Notes: generated from the sequence alone by a model not told the origin. DNA of 64,000 bases from CAMAVH01 sp964628235 (GCA_964628235.1 CAZVLU010000002.1:62001-126000), one strand, 5' to 3'. Positions 43,507 through 51,855 are shown, counted from the first letter of the stretch. Numbers and translations: made by a program.

Positions 43507-43710
43507 ATGGCGCGGGATGATGACGAAGATTTGCGGCCGGCAGGTCTGCCGCGGTGGCTCGAGCCGCGGCTGCTCGACAGCCTATCGGTTGCCGAGCTTG
43601 GCGACTATGTGCTTGCGCTGAAAGCTGAAATTGCGCGCGCTGAAGCCGCCGCCGAGGCCAAAAAGACCCATCGGGCGGGCATCGAGTCGCTGTTCGGCAA
43701 AAAATCTTGA
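43507..43710 (+). CDS. DUF1192 family protein
   Basis: 67 residues. LDSLSVAELGDYVLALKAEIARAEAAAE followed by AGIESLFGKKS is the complete DUF1192 pattern: one coiled-coil helix and a short C-terminal motif. The function is unknown, and the family is restricted to Alphaproteobacteria. AGGAGAGCG precedes the ATG. It is divergent from the TrcR-type gene. Confidence 0.9.
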   Translation: MARDDDEDLRPAGLPRWLEPRLLDSLSVAELGDYVLALKAEIARAEAAAEAKKTHRAGIESLFGKKS

Positions 43711-43767
43711 GGGTCGGCGAAAAAAACGCGGCGTTTAACTATTCCTTTAGTCATAGGCCGCTATAAC

Positions 43768-43898
43768 GGTCGTGCGGTTACTGTCCCCGACCGCAACCGA
43801 TCTCCGGATCGGGGACCCGAGCTTCGACCCCCTCGAGCAAAGGTCCATTTTTTGATCCTCCCTGATGAACTTTAAGCCGCCCTTCGGGGCGGCTTTTT
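43768..43898 (+). ncRNA. Candidate small RNA or long 3' UTR of the DUF1192 gene
   Basis: TATAAC at 43762 could be a -10 box. The following 130 bases contain GCGGTTACTGTCCCCGACCGC and CCGATC-TCCG-GATCGG hairpins and end in the terminator AAGCCGCCC/GGGGCGGCTT with seven T (43873-43898). No -35 box is clear, so processing from the DUF1192 mRNA is equally possible. Confidence 0.4.
43873..43898 (+). terminator. Rho-independent terminator
   Basis: AAGCCGCCC pairs with GGGCGGCTT around a TTCG-type loop and is followed by TTTTTTT. Confidence 0.92.
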
Positions 43899-43984
43899 TT
43901 CTTTAAAATCAGTATTTTGAAACGATGTTACAAAAAATATAGGATTCTGCTTGATCGATTTCACAGCAGGTATAAATTTCGACC

Positions 43985-44087
43985 CAGAGCTTCTCGCGCT
44001 CCAAAGACGCGGCAAGTTTAACAGGCAGGCGCCACGAAAAAACGAGCCGCCCCCGGGTTTCCCCCGGCAGGGCGGCTCTCTTCGTTT
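43985..44087 (+). ncRNA. Second candidate small RNA
   Basis: TTGATC (43951) and TAAATT (43973) are 16 bp apart and could start a transcript near 43985. It would end about 100 bases later at the terminator GAGCCGCCC/GGGCGGCTC (44044-44078), followed by TCTTCGTTT. It is separated from the previous terminator by 50 bp, so it needs its own promoter. No RNA family is recognised. Confidence 0.4.
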
Positions 44088-44119
44088 CAGGGCCGTTTTA
44101 TTTCTGGCGACATAACAGT

Positions 44120-44151
44120 GAAGCCGCCGTGGTTTGCGCCACGGCGGCTTC
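44120..44151. terminator. Long hairpin downstream of hsp20
   Basis: GAAGCCGCCGTGG (44120-44132) pairs perfectly with CCACGGCGGCTTC (44139-44151). It lies 24 bp past the hsp20 stop and probably ends that mRNA, although the T-run is poor on both strands. Confidence 0.6.
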
Positions 44152-44174
44152 GATCTGTCGGGGCTTGGCCGATA

Positions 44175-44642
44175 TTAGGCCGCTTGGTCGATCACTTGCG
44201 GCCGCTGCGGCTCGCCGGCGACGATGTCGATGCGGCGCGGCTTCGCCTGCTCGGGGATCTCGCGCTTGAGATCGATATGCAGCAGGCCGTTGACCAGATC
44301 GGCGCCGGCGACCTTCACCGTGTCGGCCAATTCGAAGGCATGGCGGAAGGCGCGGCCGGCGATGCCGCGGTAGAGATAATGGCTGCTCTCCTCGGCGACG
44401 CGCGCCGCCTCGCTCAGCTTGCCCGAGACGATGAGCTTGTTTTCCTGCACCGTGACATCGAGCTCGGAGCGGTCGAAGCCCGCGACCGCCAGGGTGATGC
44501 GGTACTTGTCCTCGCCGGTCTTCTCGATGTTGTAGGGCGGATAGGCGGTTTCGGTCTTGGCGAGGTTGCTTTCGAGCAAGCGCGACAAGCGGTCGAAGCC
44601 GACGGTGGAGCGGAACAGCGGGGAGAAATCGTAATTGACCAT
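44175..44642 (-). CDS. Small heat-shock protein of the Hsp20/IbpA family
   Basis: 155 residues. MVNYDFSPLFRSTVGFDRL is the IbpA-type N-terminus, with YPPYNIEKTGEDKYRITLAVAGF beginning the alpha-crystallin domain. LIVSGKL and YRGIAGRAFRHAFELADTVKV follow, and GLLHIDLKREIPE closes it. It holds unfolding proteins for DnaK and ClpB. The C-terminal I-X-I motif is weak (RRIDIVAG). Expression is likely controlled both by a heat-shock-type promoter and by the thermometer in the leader. Confidence 0.94.
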   Translation of the reverse strand: MVNYDFSPLFRSTVGFDRLSRLLESNLAKTETAYPPYNIEKTGEDKYRITLAVAGFDRSELDVTVQENKLIVSGKLSEAARVAEESSHYLYRGIAGRAFRHAFELADTVKVAGADLVNGLLHIDLKREIPEQAKPRRIDIVAGEPQRPQVIDQAA

Positions 44643-44760
44643 GGATATATCCTCCTAGAGCGATACAGGTCCTTCGCGCGCGAGTGGATCGCGCGCGCTA
44701 TGAGAGGCCCACCACAGGGTCGAACCTCCGGTTCATGGCCGGCCCCGATGGGCGCCGGCA
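44643..44760 (-). promoter_or_regulatory. ROSE-type RNA thermometer in the hsp20 leader
   Basis: Read on the minus strand, AUCGCUC (44664-44658) can pair with GAGGAU (44654-44649) and leave one bulged G, hiding the Shine-Dalgarno AGGAGG next to the start. The UYGCU motif opposite the Shine-Dalgarno sequence with a bulged G is the defining feature of ROSE elements, which repress small heat-shock genes at low temperature. A second hairpin, GCGCGCG/CGCGCGC, lies just upstream (about 44675-44698). The leader of about 118 nt is a typical ROSE length. Confidence 0.82.
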
Positions 44761-44767
44761 CGCAGTG

Positions 44768-44795
44768 GATTTAGGCGGGCATTCGGCGGGGTCAA
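44768..44795 (-). promoter_or_regulatory. Probable promoter of hsp20
   Basis: On the minus strand CTTGACC and CTAAATC are arranged with TTGACC (44795-44790) 16 bp from TAAATC (44773-44768). The CTTG start and C-TAAAT form resemble alphaproteobacterial RpoH promoters, but sigma-70 use is also possible. Confidence 0.5.
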
Positions 44796-44832
44796 GACGC
44801 GCCGCCCAAGATTTTTTGGCCAGAAATGCAAA

Positions 44833-44863
44833 CGGCCGGCGTTCCTTGAAGGAACGCCGGCCG
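44833..44863 (-). terminator. Terminator of rpmE
   Basis: CGGCCGGCGTTCC and GGAACGCCGGCCG form a 13-bp stem with a 5-nt loop; on the minus strand TTTGCATTTC follows. Confidence 0.8.
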
Positions 44864-44889
44864 CGCGAAACGCCGGAAGGTTCGGGCGG

Positions 44890-45117
44890 CTACTCTTTCT
44901 TGAGGCCGATGCCCGAGAACTTCTTGTTGAACTTGGCCATCTGGCCGCCCGTGTCGAGCAGGCGATGGACGCCGGTCCACACCGGATGCGACTTCGAGTC
45001 GATTTCGAGCTTCACCGTGTCGCCAGCCTTGCCCATGGTCGAGCGCGACTTGTAGGTGGTGCCGTCGGTCATCACGATGTTGATCTCGTGATAGTCGGGA
45101 TGGATGTCAGTCTTCAT
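44890..45117 (-). CDS. rpmE: 50S ribosomal protein L31, zinc-independent form
   Basis: 75 residues from ATG 45117 (MKTDIHPDYHEINIVMTDGT). SKSHPVWTGVHRLLDTGGQMAKFNKKF is the L31 core. There is no cysteine, so this is the zinc-free form, matching the zinc-free L36 at 6362. L31 bridges the two ribosomal subunits. It has its own terminator. Upstream lies the decarboxylase-like gene, separated by 102 bp. Confidence 0.96.
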   Translation of the reverse strand: MKTDIHPDYHEINIVMTDGTTYKSRSTMGKAGDTVKLEIDSKSHPVWTGVHRLLDTGGQMAKFNKKFSGIGLKKE

Positions 45118-45219
45118 GGCAGGCTCCAGAAATGAGGGGCTGGTTATAGCCAAGCGGCCCCGAGAACGCAAGGCCGGGCCGGAATCCGCCCAATGCGCAG
45201 TTCAAACTAGCTAAGCCGT

Positions 45220-45954
45220 TTATAAAACAGGCATTTCCGCCAAGAGGCGGCCTTCCCCGGCGCGCGGCGTCGCCCGCCCGAGCCGCCGCGTCAGCTCCCA
45301 ATAGCGCGCGGCGATGGGATGGACGACGGATACGCCGAATTCGCGTTCGAGCCGCTCGACGGCGCTGAGCCGCCATTTGCCGCTGCCTTGCAGGCAAAGC
45401 CCGTCCGCGTCCGGGTGGCGGCGCAGGATCGGCGCCAACAGGTCGAAACATTCCGCATCGGTCAGGGCGCGGGTCATCAGCCAATCGACCGCCACCTTGA
45501 CCACGTCGCGCACGTCGAAGCCGGCGGCGCGGAAATAGGCTTCCGCCTCCGGCCCGGTGGTCGGATCGTAGCCGGCGTCGACCAGCTTGCGCACGCCGAG
45601 CGCCTTGAGCGCGTTGGCTTGGCACATGGCGGAGGTGAAGACCGGCACGCCATGCGCCTTCTCCCAGGCGTCCACCGTGCGGCGCTCCTCGTCGTATCCG
45701 AGGATGAGAAAAGCCGGCGTGCCTTCGGGGTGGATGAGATCGGCGCCCTCTGCTGCGAAGGCCGCGACCATCTCGCCATAGGCCGGGATCGCCGCGGCGA
45801 ATTCCTCGAACTTGCCGAATTTGACCGGCGCCACCCGCGTCGCCGTGCGGATGCCGGGCGGCAGCATGGCGCTCAGCACATCGTGCGACGGGCTGGATCG
45901 GCTCGACGGCTTGATCATGCCGACGAAGGCTTCGGTCTTTGCCGGCTGGGTCAT
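45220..45954 (-). CDS. Arylmalonate decarboxylase/maleate isomerase-like protein
   Basis: 244 residues from ATG 45954. FVGMIKPSSRS, PPGIRTATRVAPVK, GADLIHPEGTPAFLILGYD and TSAMCQANALKALGVRKL match the Asp/Glu racemase superfamily, close to maleate isomerase and AMDase. The second catalytic Cys is present in DGLCLQGSGKW. The position of the first, after IHPEG, reads TPA with no Cys. Racemases and maleate isomerases need both, while arylmalonate decarboxylase uses one, so a decarboxylase-like reaction is the better guess. Substrate unknown. Confidence 0.8.
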   Translation of the reverse strand: MTQPAKTEAFVGMIKPSSRSSPSHDVLSAMLPPGIRTATRVAPVKFGKFEEFAAAIPAYGEMVAAFAAEGADLIHPEGTPAFLILGYDEERRTVDAWEKAHGVPVFTSAMCQANALKALGVRKLVDAGYDPTTGPEAEAYFRAAGFDVRDVVKVAVDWLMTRALTDAECFDLLAPILRRHPDADGLCLQGSGKWRLSAVERLEREFGVSVVHPIAARYWELTRRLGRATPRAGEGRLLAEMPVL

Positions 45955-46046
45955 CGCGGGCTCCTCATCGAAATTGGCGGAAGGCTGGCCTATCGGGCCC
46001 GCCGCGGGTAGTCTCACGCCCGCTCACATGGTCATGATCCTGCAAA

Positions 46047-47882
46047 ATGCCCGCCAGCCCCACAGATAATAGTCCCAAAGACAGCAGCCAGCCGGCTCCG
46101 TCCAAGGATATCGGCCAGCTGCGCCATATCCTGCGCTTCGTGCTGCCCTACCGCTTGCAGGTGGCGGGCGCCTTGGTGGCGCTCACCGTCGCCGCCGGCA
46201 CGGTGCTGGTCATGGGCGTCGGCTTGCAACGTCTGGTCGACGGCGGCTTCGCCGAGGGCAACCCCGGCCTGCTCGATCAATCGCTATTCGCCCTGCTCGG
46301 CGTCATCATCGTATTGGCGGGCGCCACCTACAGCCGCTTCTTCCTCGTCACCTGGCTCGGCGAGCGCGTCGTCGCCGACATCCGCAAGGCGGTGTTCGGC
46401 CATGTCGTCGAACTCGACCCCGGCTATTTCGAGACGACTCGCACCGGCGAGGTGCTGACCCGCATCACCACCGACACGACCCTGCTGCAAACCGTCATCG
46501 GCTCGTCGGTGTCGCTGGCGCTGCGCAACATCCTGCTGCTGATCGGCGGCCTCGTCATGCTGGCCATCACCAGCCCCAAACTGACCGGTCTCGTCGTGCT
46601 CGCCGTGCCGCTGGTCATCGCGCCGATCGTGCTGATCGGCCGCAAGGTGCGCAAACTCTCGCGCGAAAGCCAAGATCGCGTCGCCGACGTCGGAGCCGGC
46701 GTCGAGGAAAGCCTCAACGCCGTGCGCACCATCCAGGCCTTCGTGCAAGAGGACGCCGAGCGCGCTCGCTTCGGCAGCCGCGTCGAGGACGCCTTCGGCA
46801 CGGCGCTCAAGCGCACGCGCGCCCGCGCGTTGCTCACCATGATCGTCATCGTCATGGTGTTCGGCTCGGTCGGCCTCGTGCTGTGGATCGGCGGCCATGA
46901 CGTTCTCGCCGGCCGCATCTCGGGCGGCGAGCTGTCGGCCTTCGTGTTCTACGCCGTCGTCGTCGCCGGCGCTGCCGGCGCAGTGTCGGAAGTGATCGGC
47001 GACTTGCAGCGCGCCGCCGGCGCCAGCGAGCGCCTGATGGAATTGCTGGCGACCCAGCCGGCCATCGCCGCGCCTGCCGATCCGGTGGCGCTCCCTGTGC
47101 GTGAAATGAAAGGCGGGGGCGGCGGCAGCGCCATCGCCTTCGAGGGCGTCACCTTCCGCTATCCGTCGCGCCCCGACCGCGCGGCGCTGGCCGATTTCGA
47201 TCTCAAGATCGCGCCGGGCGAGACCATCGCGCTGGTCGGGCCGTCGGGCGCCGGCAAGACCACAGTGTTTCAGATGCTGCTGCGCTTTTACGATCCGCAA
47301 GCGGGTCGCATCCTGTTCGACGGCGTCGATTTGACGCGCGCCGATCCCAAGGCGGTGCGCGCCCGCTTAGGGCTGGTGGCGCAAGACCCGGTGATCTTCG
47401 GCGCCGACGCCTGGACCAACATCCGCTACGGCCGGCCCGACGCGACCGACGCCGAGGTGCTGGCCGCCGCCGAAGCCGCCGCCGCGCGCGAATTTCTCGA
47501 AGAGCTGCCCAACGGGCTCGACAGCTTCCTCGGCGAGAAGGGCGTGCGTCTGTCGGGCGGCCAGCGCCAGCGAGTCGCCATCGCGCGCGCCATCCTGCGC
47601 GACCCGGCCTTGCTGCTGCTCGACGAGGCGACGAGCGCGCTCGATGCCGAATCGGAACGCTTGGTGCAACAGGCGTTGGAAAAGCTCATGGTCGGGCGCA
47701 CCACCATCGTCATCGCTCACCGGCTCGCCACGGTGTTGAAGGCCGATCGCATCGTCGTGATGGAAGACGGCCGCATCGTGGCGCAGGGCAAGCATCACGA
47801 ATTGATGGCCGAAGACGGGCTTTATGCGCGCCTGGCGCGCTTGCAGTTCGATTTGAGCGGCGTCGAAGCGGCGACCGTCTAG
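46047..47882 (+). CDS. ABC exporter, fused membrane and ATPase domains (MsbA-like)
   Basis: 611 residues. A six-helix transmembrane domain (about 25-330) is followed by an ATPase domain with Walker A GPSGAGKTT, Q-loop VAQDPVIFG, signature LSGGQRQRVAIARAI, Walker B LLLLDEATSALD and the H-loop IVIAHRLATV. The protein is a homodimeric half-transporter of the MsbA/multidrug type in the inner membrane. Lipid or drug export is likely; the cargo is not specified by the sequence. It is divergent from the decarboxylase-like gene and converges on the OmpA-type gene. Confidence 0.93.
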   Translation: MPASPTDNSPKDSSQPAPSKDIGQLRHILRFVLPYRLQVAGALVALTVAAGTVLVMGVGLQRLVDGGFAEGNPGLLDQSLFALLGVIIVLAGATYSRFFLVTWLGERVVADIRKAVFGHVVELDPGYFETTRTGEVLTRITTDTTLLQTVIGSSVSLALRNILLLIGGLVMLAITSPKLTGLVVLAVPLVIAPIVLIGRKVRKLSRESQDRVADVGAGVEESLNAVRTIQAFVQEDAERARFGSRVEDAFGTALKRTRARALLTMIVIVMVFGSVGLVLWIGGHDVLAGRISGGELSAFVFYAVVVAGAAGAVSEVIGDLQRAAGASERLMELLATQPAIAAPADPVALPVREMKGGGGGSAIAFEGVTFRYPSRPDRAALADFDLKIAPGETIALVGPSGAGKTTVFQMLLRFYDPQAGRILFDGVDLTRADPKAVRARLGLVAQDPVIFGADAWTNIRYGRPDATDAEVLAAAEAAAAREFLEELPNGLDSFLGEKGVRLSGGQRQRVAIARAILRDPALLLLDEATSALDAESERLVQQALEKLMVGRTTIVIAHRLATVLKADRIVVMEDGRIVAQGKHHELMAEDGLYARLARLQFDLSGVEAATV

Positions 47883-47908
47883 TTCAGCGCTGATTAAGCT
47901 TCAACCGC

Positions 47909-49072
47909 TTATCTCTGGTCGAGCTTCAGCTCGATGCGGCGGTTGCGCGCGCGCAAAGCGGCGTTGTCGCCGGTTTCCAGCGGCTGGAATTCGCCGAAGC
48001 CGGCGGCGGCCAGGCGTTCGGGCGCGATGCCCTGCTCGATCAGCAGTTTGACCACCGAGGTGGCGCGCGCCGTCGACAATTCCCAGTTCGACGGGAATTG
48101 CGCCGTGGCGATCGGCACGATGTCGGTGTGGCCATCGACGCGCAAAATCCAGTTGATGTTGTCGGGGATCGTCACGGCGATCTCGCGCAAGGTGGCGGCG
48201 AGGCGGACGATCTGCTCGCGGCCCTGCGGCGTCATGTCGGCCGCGCCCGACGGGAACAGCACTTCCGATTGGAACACGAAGCGGTCGCCGACGACGCGGA
48301 TGTCGGCGCGGTTGCCGAGCACTTCGCGCAGGCGGCCGAAAAACTCCGAGCGGTAGCGCGCCAATTCCTCGACCTTGCCGGCGAGCGCCAAGTTGAGGCG
48401 GCGGCCGAGATCGACGATCTGCACGTTCTGCTCTTTGGATTTGGCTTCCGAGACGGCGAGCGCTTCCTCGATGCGCGCCATCTGCTGGCGCAGCGCCGCG
48501 ATCTGGTCGTTGAGCAATTGCACTTGCGCTTGCGCCGCCACCAGCTCGGCGCTGGCCTTTTCGGTTTCGCCGGTCTTGGTCGCGAGATCGCCGGCCAGCT
48601 TGTCGCGCGCCGCGCGCATCGCCTCGATCTGGCGTTGCAGGTTGGCGATTTCGGCGAGGCTCGCTTCGATGCGGGCGCGGTCGGCCTCGATGGTCTGGAA
48701 GGCGTCGGCCAATTCTTTGGCGATGCGGTCGGCTTCGCCGGCGCGGCCTTCGGTTTCCGATAGGCGCAGCGCCAGGCGGTCGCGGTCGGCGGTCGAGTCC
48801 TGCAATTGGTCGGAGAGTTGGCTGAGCGACAGGCGCAGATCGGCGCTCGCCTGTTTTTCCAACGCGAGCAATTCGGAGAGCTGGCTCAGTTCGGCGCGCA
48901 GGCGCGTCAGCGCCTGGTCGCGGCCCGAGAGCATGTCGGTGAGGAAGAATTGCCCGAGCACGAAGACGGTCAGCACGAACATGATGACCATCAGCAGCGT
49001 GGCGAGCGCGTCGACGAAGCCCGGCCAAATGTCCGGCGTGGCGCTGCGGCGGCTGCGGCTGGAGAGGGCCAT
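47909..49072 (-). CDS. MotB-like membrane protein with coiled coil and OmpA domain
   Basis: 387 residues. One transmembrane helix (16-42, DIWPGFVDALATLLMVIMFVL) includes an Asp near its start, as in MotB/TolR-type stator partners. A coiled coil of about 170 residues follows (55-225). The C-terminal OmpA-like peptidoglycan-binding domain contains LRVDGHTDIVPI and LAAAGFGEFQPL. It probably pairs with the MotA-like channel encoded upstream to use the proton gradient for envelope work. No flagellar genes are nearby, so a motility role is unlikely. Confidence 0.88.
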   Translation of the reverse strand: MALSSRSRRSATPDIWPGFVDALATLLMVIMFVLTVFVLGQFFLTDMLSGRDQALTRLRAELSQLSELLALEKQASADLRLSLSQLSDQLQDSTADRDRLALRLSETEGRAGEADRIAKELADAFQTIEADRARIEASLAEIANLQRQIEAMRAARDKLAGDLATKTGETEKASAELVAAQAQVQLLNDQIAALRQQMARIEEALAVSEAKSKEQNVQIVDLGRRLNLALAGKVEELARYRSEFFGRLREVLGNRADIRVVGDRFVFQSEVLFPSGAADMTPQGREQIVRLAATLREIAVTIPDNINWILRVDGHTDIVPIATAQFPSNWELSTARATSVVKLLIEQGIAPERLAAAGFGEFQPLETGDNAALRARNRRIELKLDQR

Positions 49073-49099
49073 GGCTAGAGGGCCAGCATCTTATGCGCG

Positions 49100-49215
49100 G
49101 CCCACCCCCACCCCGGCCCTCCCCCGTGAAGGGGGAGGGTGAAGGTGACGATTGGGGTCTCAAACCCTCTCCCCTCGCGGGAGCGGGTGCGAGGGCAGCG
49201 AGCGGGTGAGGGGGA
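49100..49215. repeat. Dispersed palindromic repeat, family 2 (copy 3, divergent)
   Basis: CCCTCCCCCGTGAAGGGGGAGGG is the best-preserved hairpin, beside CCACCCCCACCCCGG. A second part (CCCTCTCCCCTCGCGGGAG, then GGGTGAGGGGG) is related but diverged. Unlike the other copies it lies between two genes of the same strand, in the MotA-like/MotB-like spacer. Confidence 0.75.
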
Positions 49216-49235
49216 GCGAGCGCTCATCGGCGCGA

Positions 49236-50442
49236 TCACGAGCGGGTCGGCGTCGTCGGGCCGCGGGCCGCGGGCGGCAGCGCGGCGATGGTGCGCGAGA
49301 GGATTTTGATCTCGCTGCGGATCTCCTCGACGGTCTGGCTGCGGCCCTGGCTCATCTCTTCGAGCAGGCGCGCGAGATAGACCTCGATGTTGCGGATATG
49401 GCCGCGCGTCGCGTCGTCGAGCGCGCCGTCGCGCCGCTCGCCTGCGTCGGCGAGGCGGGCCAGCACCGGCTTGAGCTCCATCTGGCTCTCGGCCAGCTTG
49501 ATCATCAGCGTCTGCTCGGCGCGCATCTGGTCGGTGAGAATCGACAGGCGCTCGTTGAGCTGCACGCTGGCGTTGTTGGCAGTGATGCGGCTTTCCTCGC
49601 CGCGGCTCATGGTGCGCTGCAGGCTTTCGAGGCTCTCGGCGGTCTGCTCCAACAGCGCCTGGACATAAGCCGGCACCGAGGTTTCGCCTTCGCTGATCGA
49701 CGGGCCGCTGCCGGTGGCGATGCGCGTTTGCGAGGCCAGCGTCTCTTCCAACTCGTTGAAGAAGCGGTTCTGCGCCTGGCCGGCTTGCAGATCGAGGAAG
49801 CCCAGCACCAGCGAGCCTGCGAGGCCGAACAGCGACGACGAGAAGGCCGTGCCCATGCCTGCCAGCGGCGTCGACAGGCCGGCTTTCAGGTTGGCGAAAA
49901 TCTCGGTCATGTTGCCCGTGCCGACGTCGAGCGCGGCGATGACGTCGGCGATCGAGCCGATCGTCAGGATGAGGCCCCAGAAGGTGCCGAGCAGGCCGNN
50001 NNNNNNNNTAGGCGAGGAAGATCAGCAGCGCCGTCATATAGCGGGCGATCTCGCGCGATTCGTCCAAGCGCAGCGCGATGCCGTCGAGCAAGGAGCGCAG
50101 CGCCATCGGGCTCAGCGAGATGCGCGAGCGGCGCTCGGCGAGCAGGGCTGCGATCGAGGCCAAACGGCGCGGCGCCGGCGGCAGCGGGCGCGTGTTGCCG
50201 GCGGCGGGCGCCAAGCGGCGCTCCTTGCGCCAGGCTTCGAGCCAGGCGGCTTCGCTTTTCAGCAGCACGACCTGGCGGAAGATCAGCACGATGCCGAACA
50301 GGCAGACGCCGAGGATGAGCGTATTGAGATAGGGATTATGCAGGAAGGCGGCGCGCAGCACGCCCGACATCATCACGGCGGCGGCAAGCACGAACAGCAG
50401 AAATATCGCCATGCGCGTCAGGTAATTCTGGGGCGACGACAT
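49236..50442 (-). CDS. MotA/TolQ/ExbB-type proton channel protein, broken by an assembly gap
   Basis: The N-terminal part (MSSPQNYLTRMAIFLLFVL, two helices) reads from 50442 to the run of N. The rest continues after it in another frame, with GLLGTFWGLILTIGSIADVI and GLSTPLAGMGTAFSSSLFGL, the signature of MotA/ExbB channel helices. The frame change is due to the 10 N and is not a proven mutation. A long helical cytoplasmic tail ends TTPTRS. It is the likely partner of the MotB-like protein downstream. The total length is about 400 residues. Confidence 0.85.
49999..50008. other. Assembly gap (10 N) inside the MotA-like gene
   Basis: Ten undetermined bases shift the reading frame of the surrounding gene. 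The protein sequence on both sides is intact, so the true gap length is probably a number that restores the frame. Confidence 0.97.
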
Positions 50443-50562
50443 GCAGTCTCCTTCGCGGGGCGCGGCGTTAAAGCCGCGCGAGGCTGACGGGGAAATATGT
50501 CAATTCTGTGCCCCGAATATCGATGCCCGATGCCGTATCGGGCGGCGACGGGGATGGCCGGG

Positions 50563-51729
50563 CTAACGGGCGACGAGGACCAGATCGACGCGGTCGCCGG
50601 GGCCGCCTTCGGCATTGTTGCCGAGCGCGCGCACGTCGATGCGGGTCGAGCCGATGCCCTGCTCGATCAGGTAGGACCGCACAGCGAGGGCGCGCGACAG
50701 CGAGATGCGGCGCGCCTTGCTGGCCGCTTCGGCGTTGCCGCTGGCGTAGGCCTTCACCTGCACGCGCATGGCCGGGTTCTTGGTCATGGTGTCGATGACG
50801 CTTTTGACATCGCCCTTGGCGGGGTCGGGCAGCGTCACGTTCTCGCCGGTAAAGCCGATGCGCAAAGCCTGGCTTTCGCCGCTCGGCAGAACCGGGGGCT
50901 GCGGCACGGGCGCCACGGCGGCGGTCTGTTGCTGGCGCGGCGCCGGGGCGGGCGGCGTTTCAATGCGCGGCGCGGGCGTTGCCACAGGCGCCGGGCGCGG
51001 TTCGGACGCGGCGACGGGGGACGGCAGCGGCGCGGGCGCTGCAGCAACCGGAGCCGGCATCGGCTCGGGCTGTTGAATTTCCGGTAGATCGGCCAAGGCG
51101 CGGATTTCCGGTGCGGCGCTCGCGCTGGGAGCCGGCGCAGGGGCTGGCGCAGGCGTGGGGGCCTGGCGACTGGCGGTGGCCGCCGGCGCAGGGGCAGGAC
51201 GGCTCGCCGTCGCAGTCGGGGCGGGCGTCGGCGCGGGGGCGGGCGCAGGTGCGGCCATGACCGGCGCAGGCGTCGGAGCCGGGGCGGGAGTCGGCGCGGG
51301 CATCGGTGCCGGGGCCGCCGTCACAACAGGCGCGGGTGTCGGCCGCACAGGGGCCGGGGCGGCGGTGGCGGGGGCCGGGCGTGCAGGCGCCGCAGTTGGG
51401 GTGGGCGCGGCGCGTTGCGGCGCCGGGGCGCTGGCGGCGGCCGGACGCGAGGGCGCGCTGGCGCCGGGCGGGGTCAAGACGATGCGGCCGCCGGGGCGGC
51501 TGGGGACGCTGGCGGCGGGCGGGTTGTAGCCGCCATCGACGGCGTCGAGCGCGCCCATGTCGACAGTGACGTTGCCGCGCGGCGCGGCGCTGCCGCCGAT
51601 CACCAGCGTCTCGCCGTCATAGTACGACTGCGCGGCCAGCGGGCTGGCCAGCGAACTGGTGAAAGCGAGAGCGGCGACGCCGCCGAGGAGCAAGGACGCG
51701 CGACGGGCGCGAGGGGAGCGGAAGTCCAT
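50563..51729 (-). CDS. OmpA-family protein with long Ala/Pro-rich linker
   Basis: 388 residues. A signal peptide (1-34, ending SPLAAQ) is followed by a short N-terminal part. Residues 80-260 are a low-complexity Ala/Pro linker (many APAP and TPAP units), probably extended across the periplasm. The C-terminal OmpA-like domain (285-388) includes NPAMRVQVKAYASGNAEAASKARRISLSRA and VDVRALG-type strands. It likely binds peptidoglycan. It precedes the MotA-like and MotB-like genes on the same strand, separated by about 120 bp. Confidence 0.85.
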   Translation of the reverse strand: MDFRSPRARRASLLLGGVAALAFTSSLASPLAAQSYYDGETLVIGGSAAPRGNVTVDMGALDAVDGGYNPPAASVPSRPGGRIVLTPPGASAPSRPAAASAPAPQRAAPTPTAAPARPAPATAAPAPVRPTPAPVVTAAPAPMPAPTPAPAPTPAPVMAAPAPAPAPTPAPTATASRPAPAPAATASRQAPTPAPAPAPAPSASAAPEIRALADLPEIQQPEPMPAPVAAAPAPLPSPVAASEPRPAPVATPAPRIETPPAPAPRQQQTAAVAPVPQPPVLPSGESQALRIGFTGENVTLPDPAKGDVKSVIDTMTKNPAMRVQVKAYASGNAEAASKARRISLSRALAVRSYLIEQGIGSTRIDVRALGNNAEGGPGDRVDLVLVAR

Positions 51730-51855
51730 TGAGCGACGGTGCCCGACTGTGAAGCCATTGATCGGACTGACAATAGCCCAGTCCGGCCAGCCGCCACAAC
51801 ATGCGACTTAGCAGCGACTTGTGGCCGTTAGGCGGCCTGTTGGCGGATTTAACGC

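Larger units (their letters stand above)
43711..44174. other. 464-bp intergenic region with three strong hairpins and no gene
   Basis: No protein-coding frame is convincing here. The region contains two plus-strand terminators (43873 and 44044) and a third long hairpin next to hsp20 (44120). The first terminator is about 160 bp past the DUF1192 stop. Either that gene has an unusually long 3' untranslated region, or separate small RNAs are made here; see the two candidates. Confidence 0.7.

Noticed and set aside
49075..50442. A continuous 455-codon protein across the 10-N gap
   Set aside because: After the N the frame is wrong; the true continuation with GLLGTFWGL lies in another frame.
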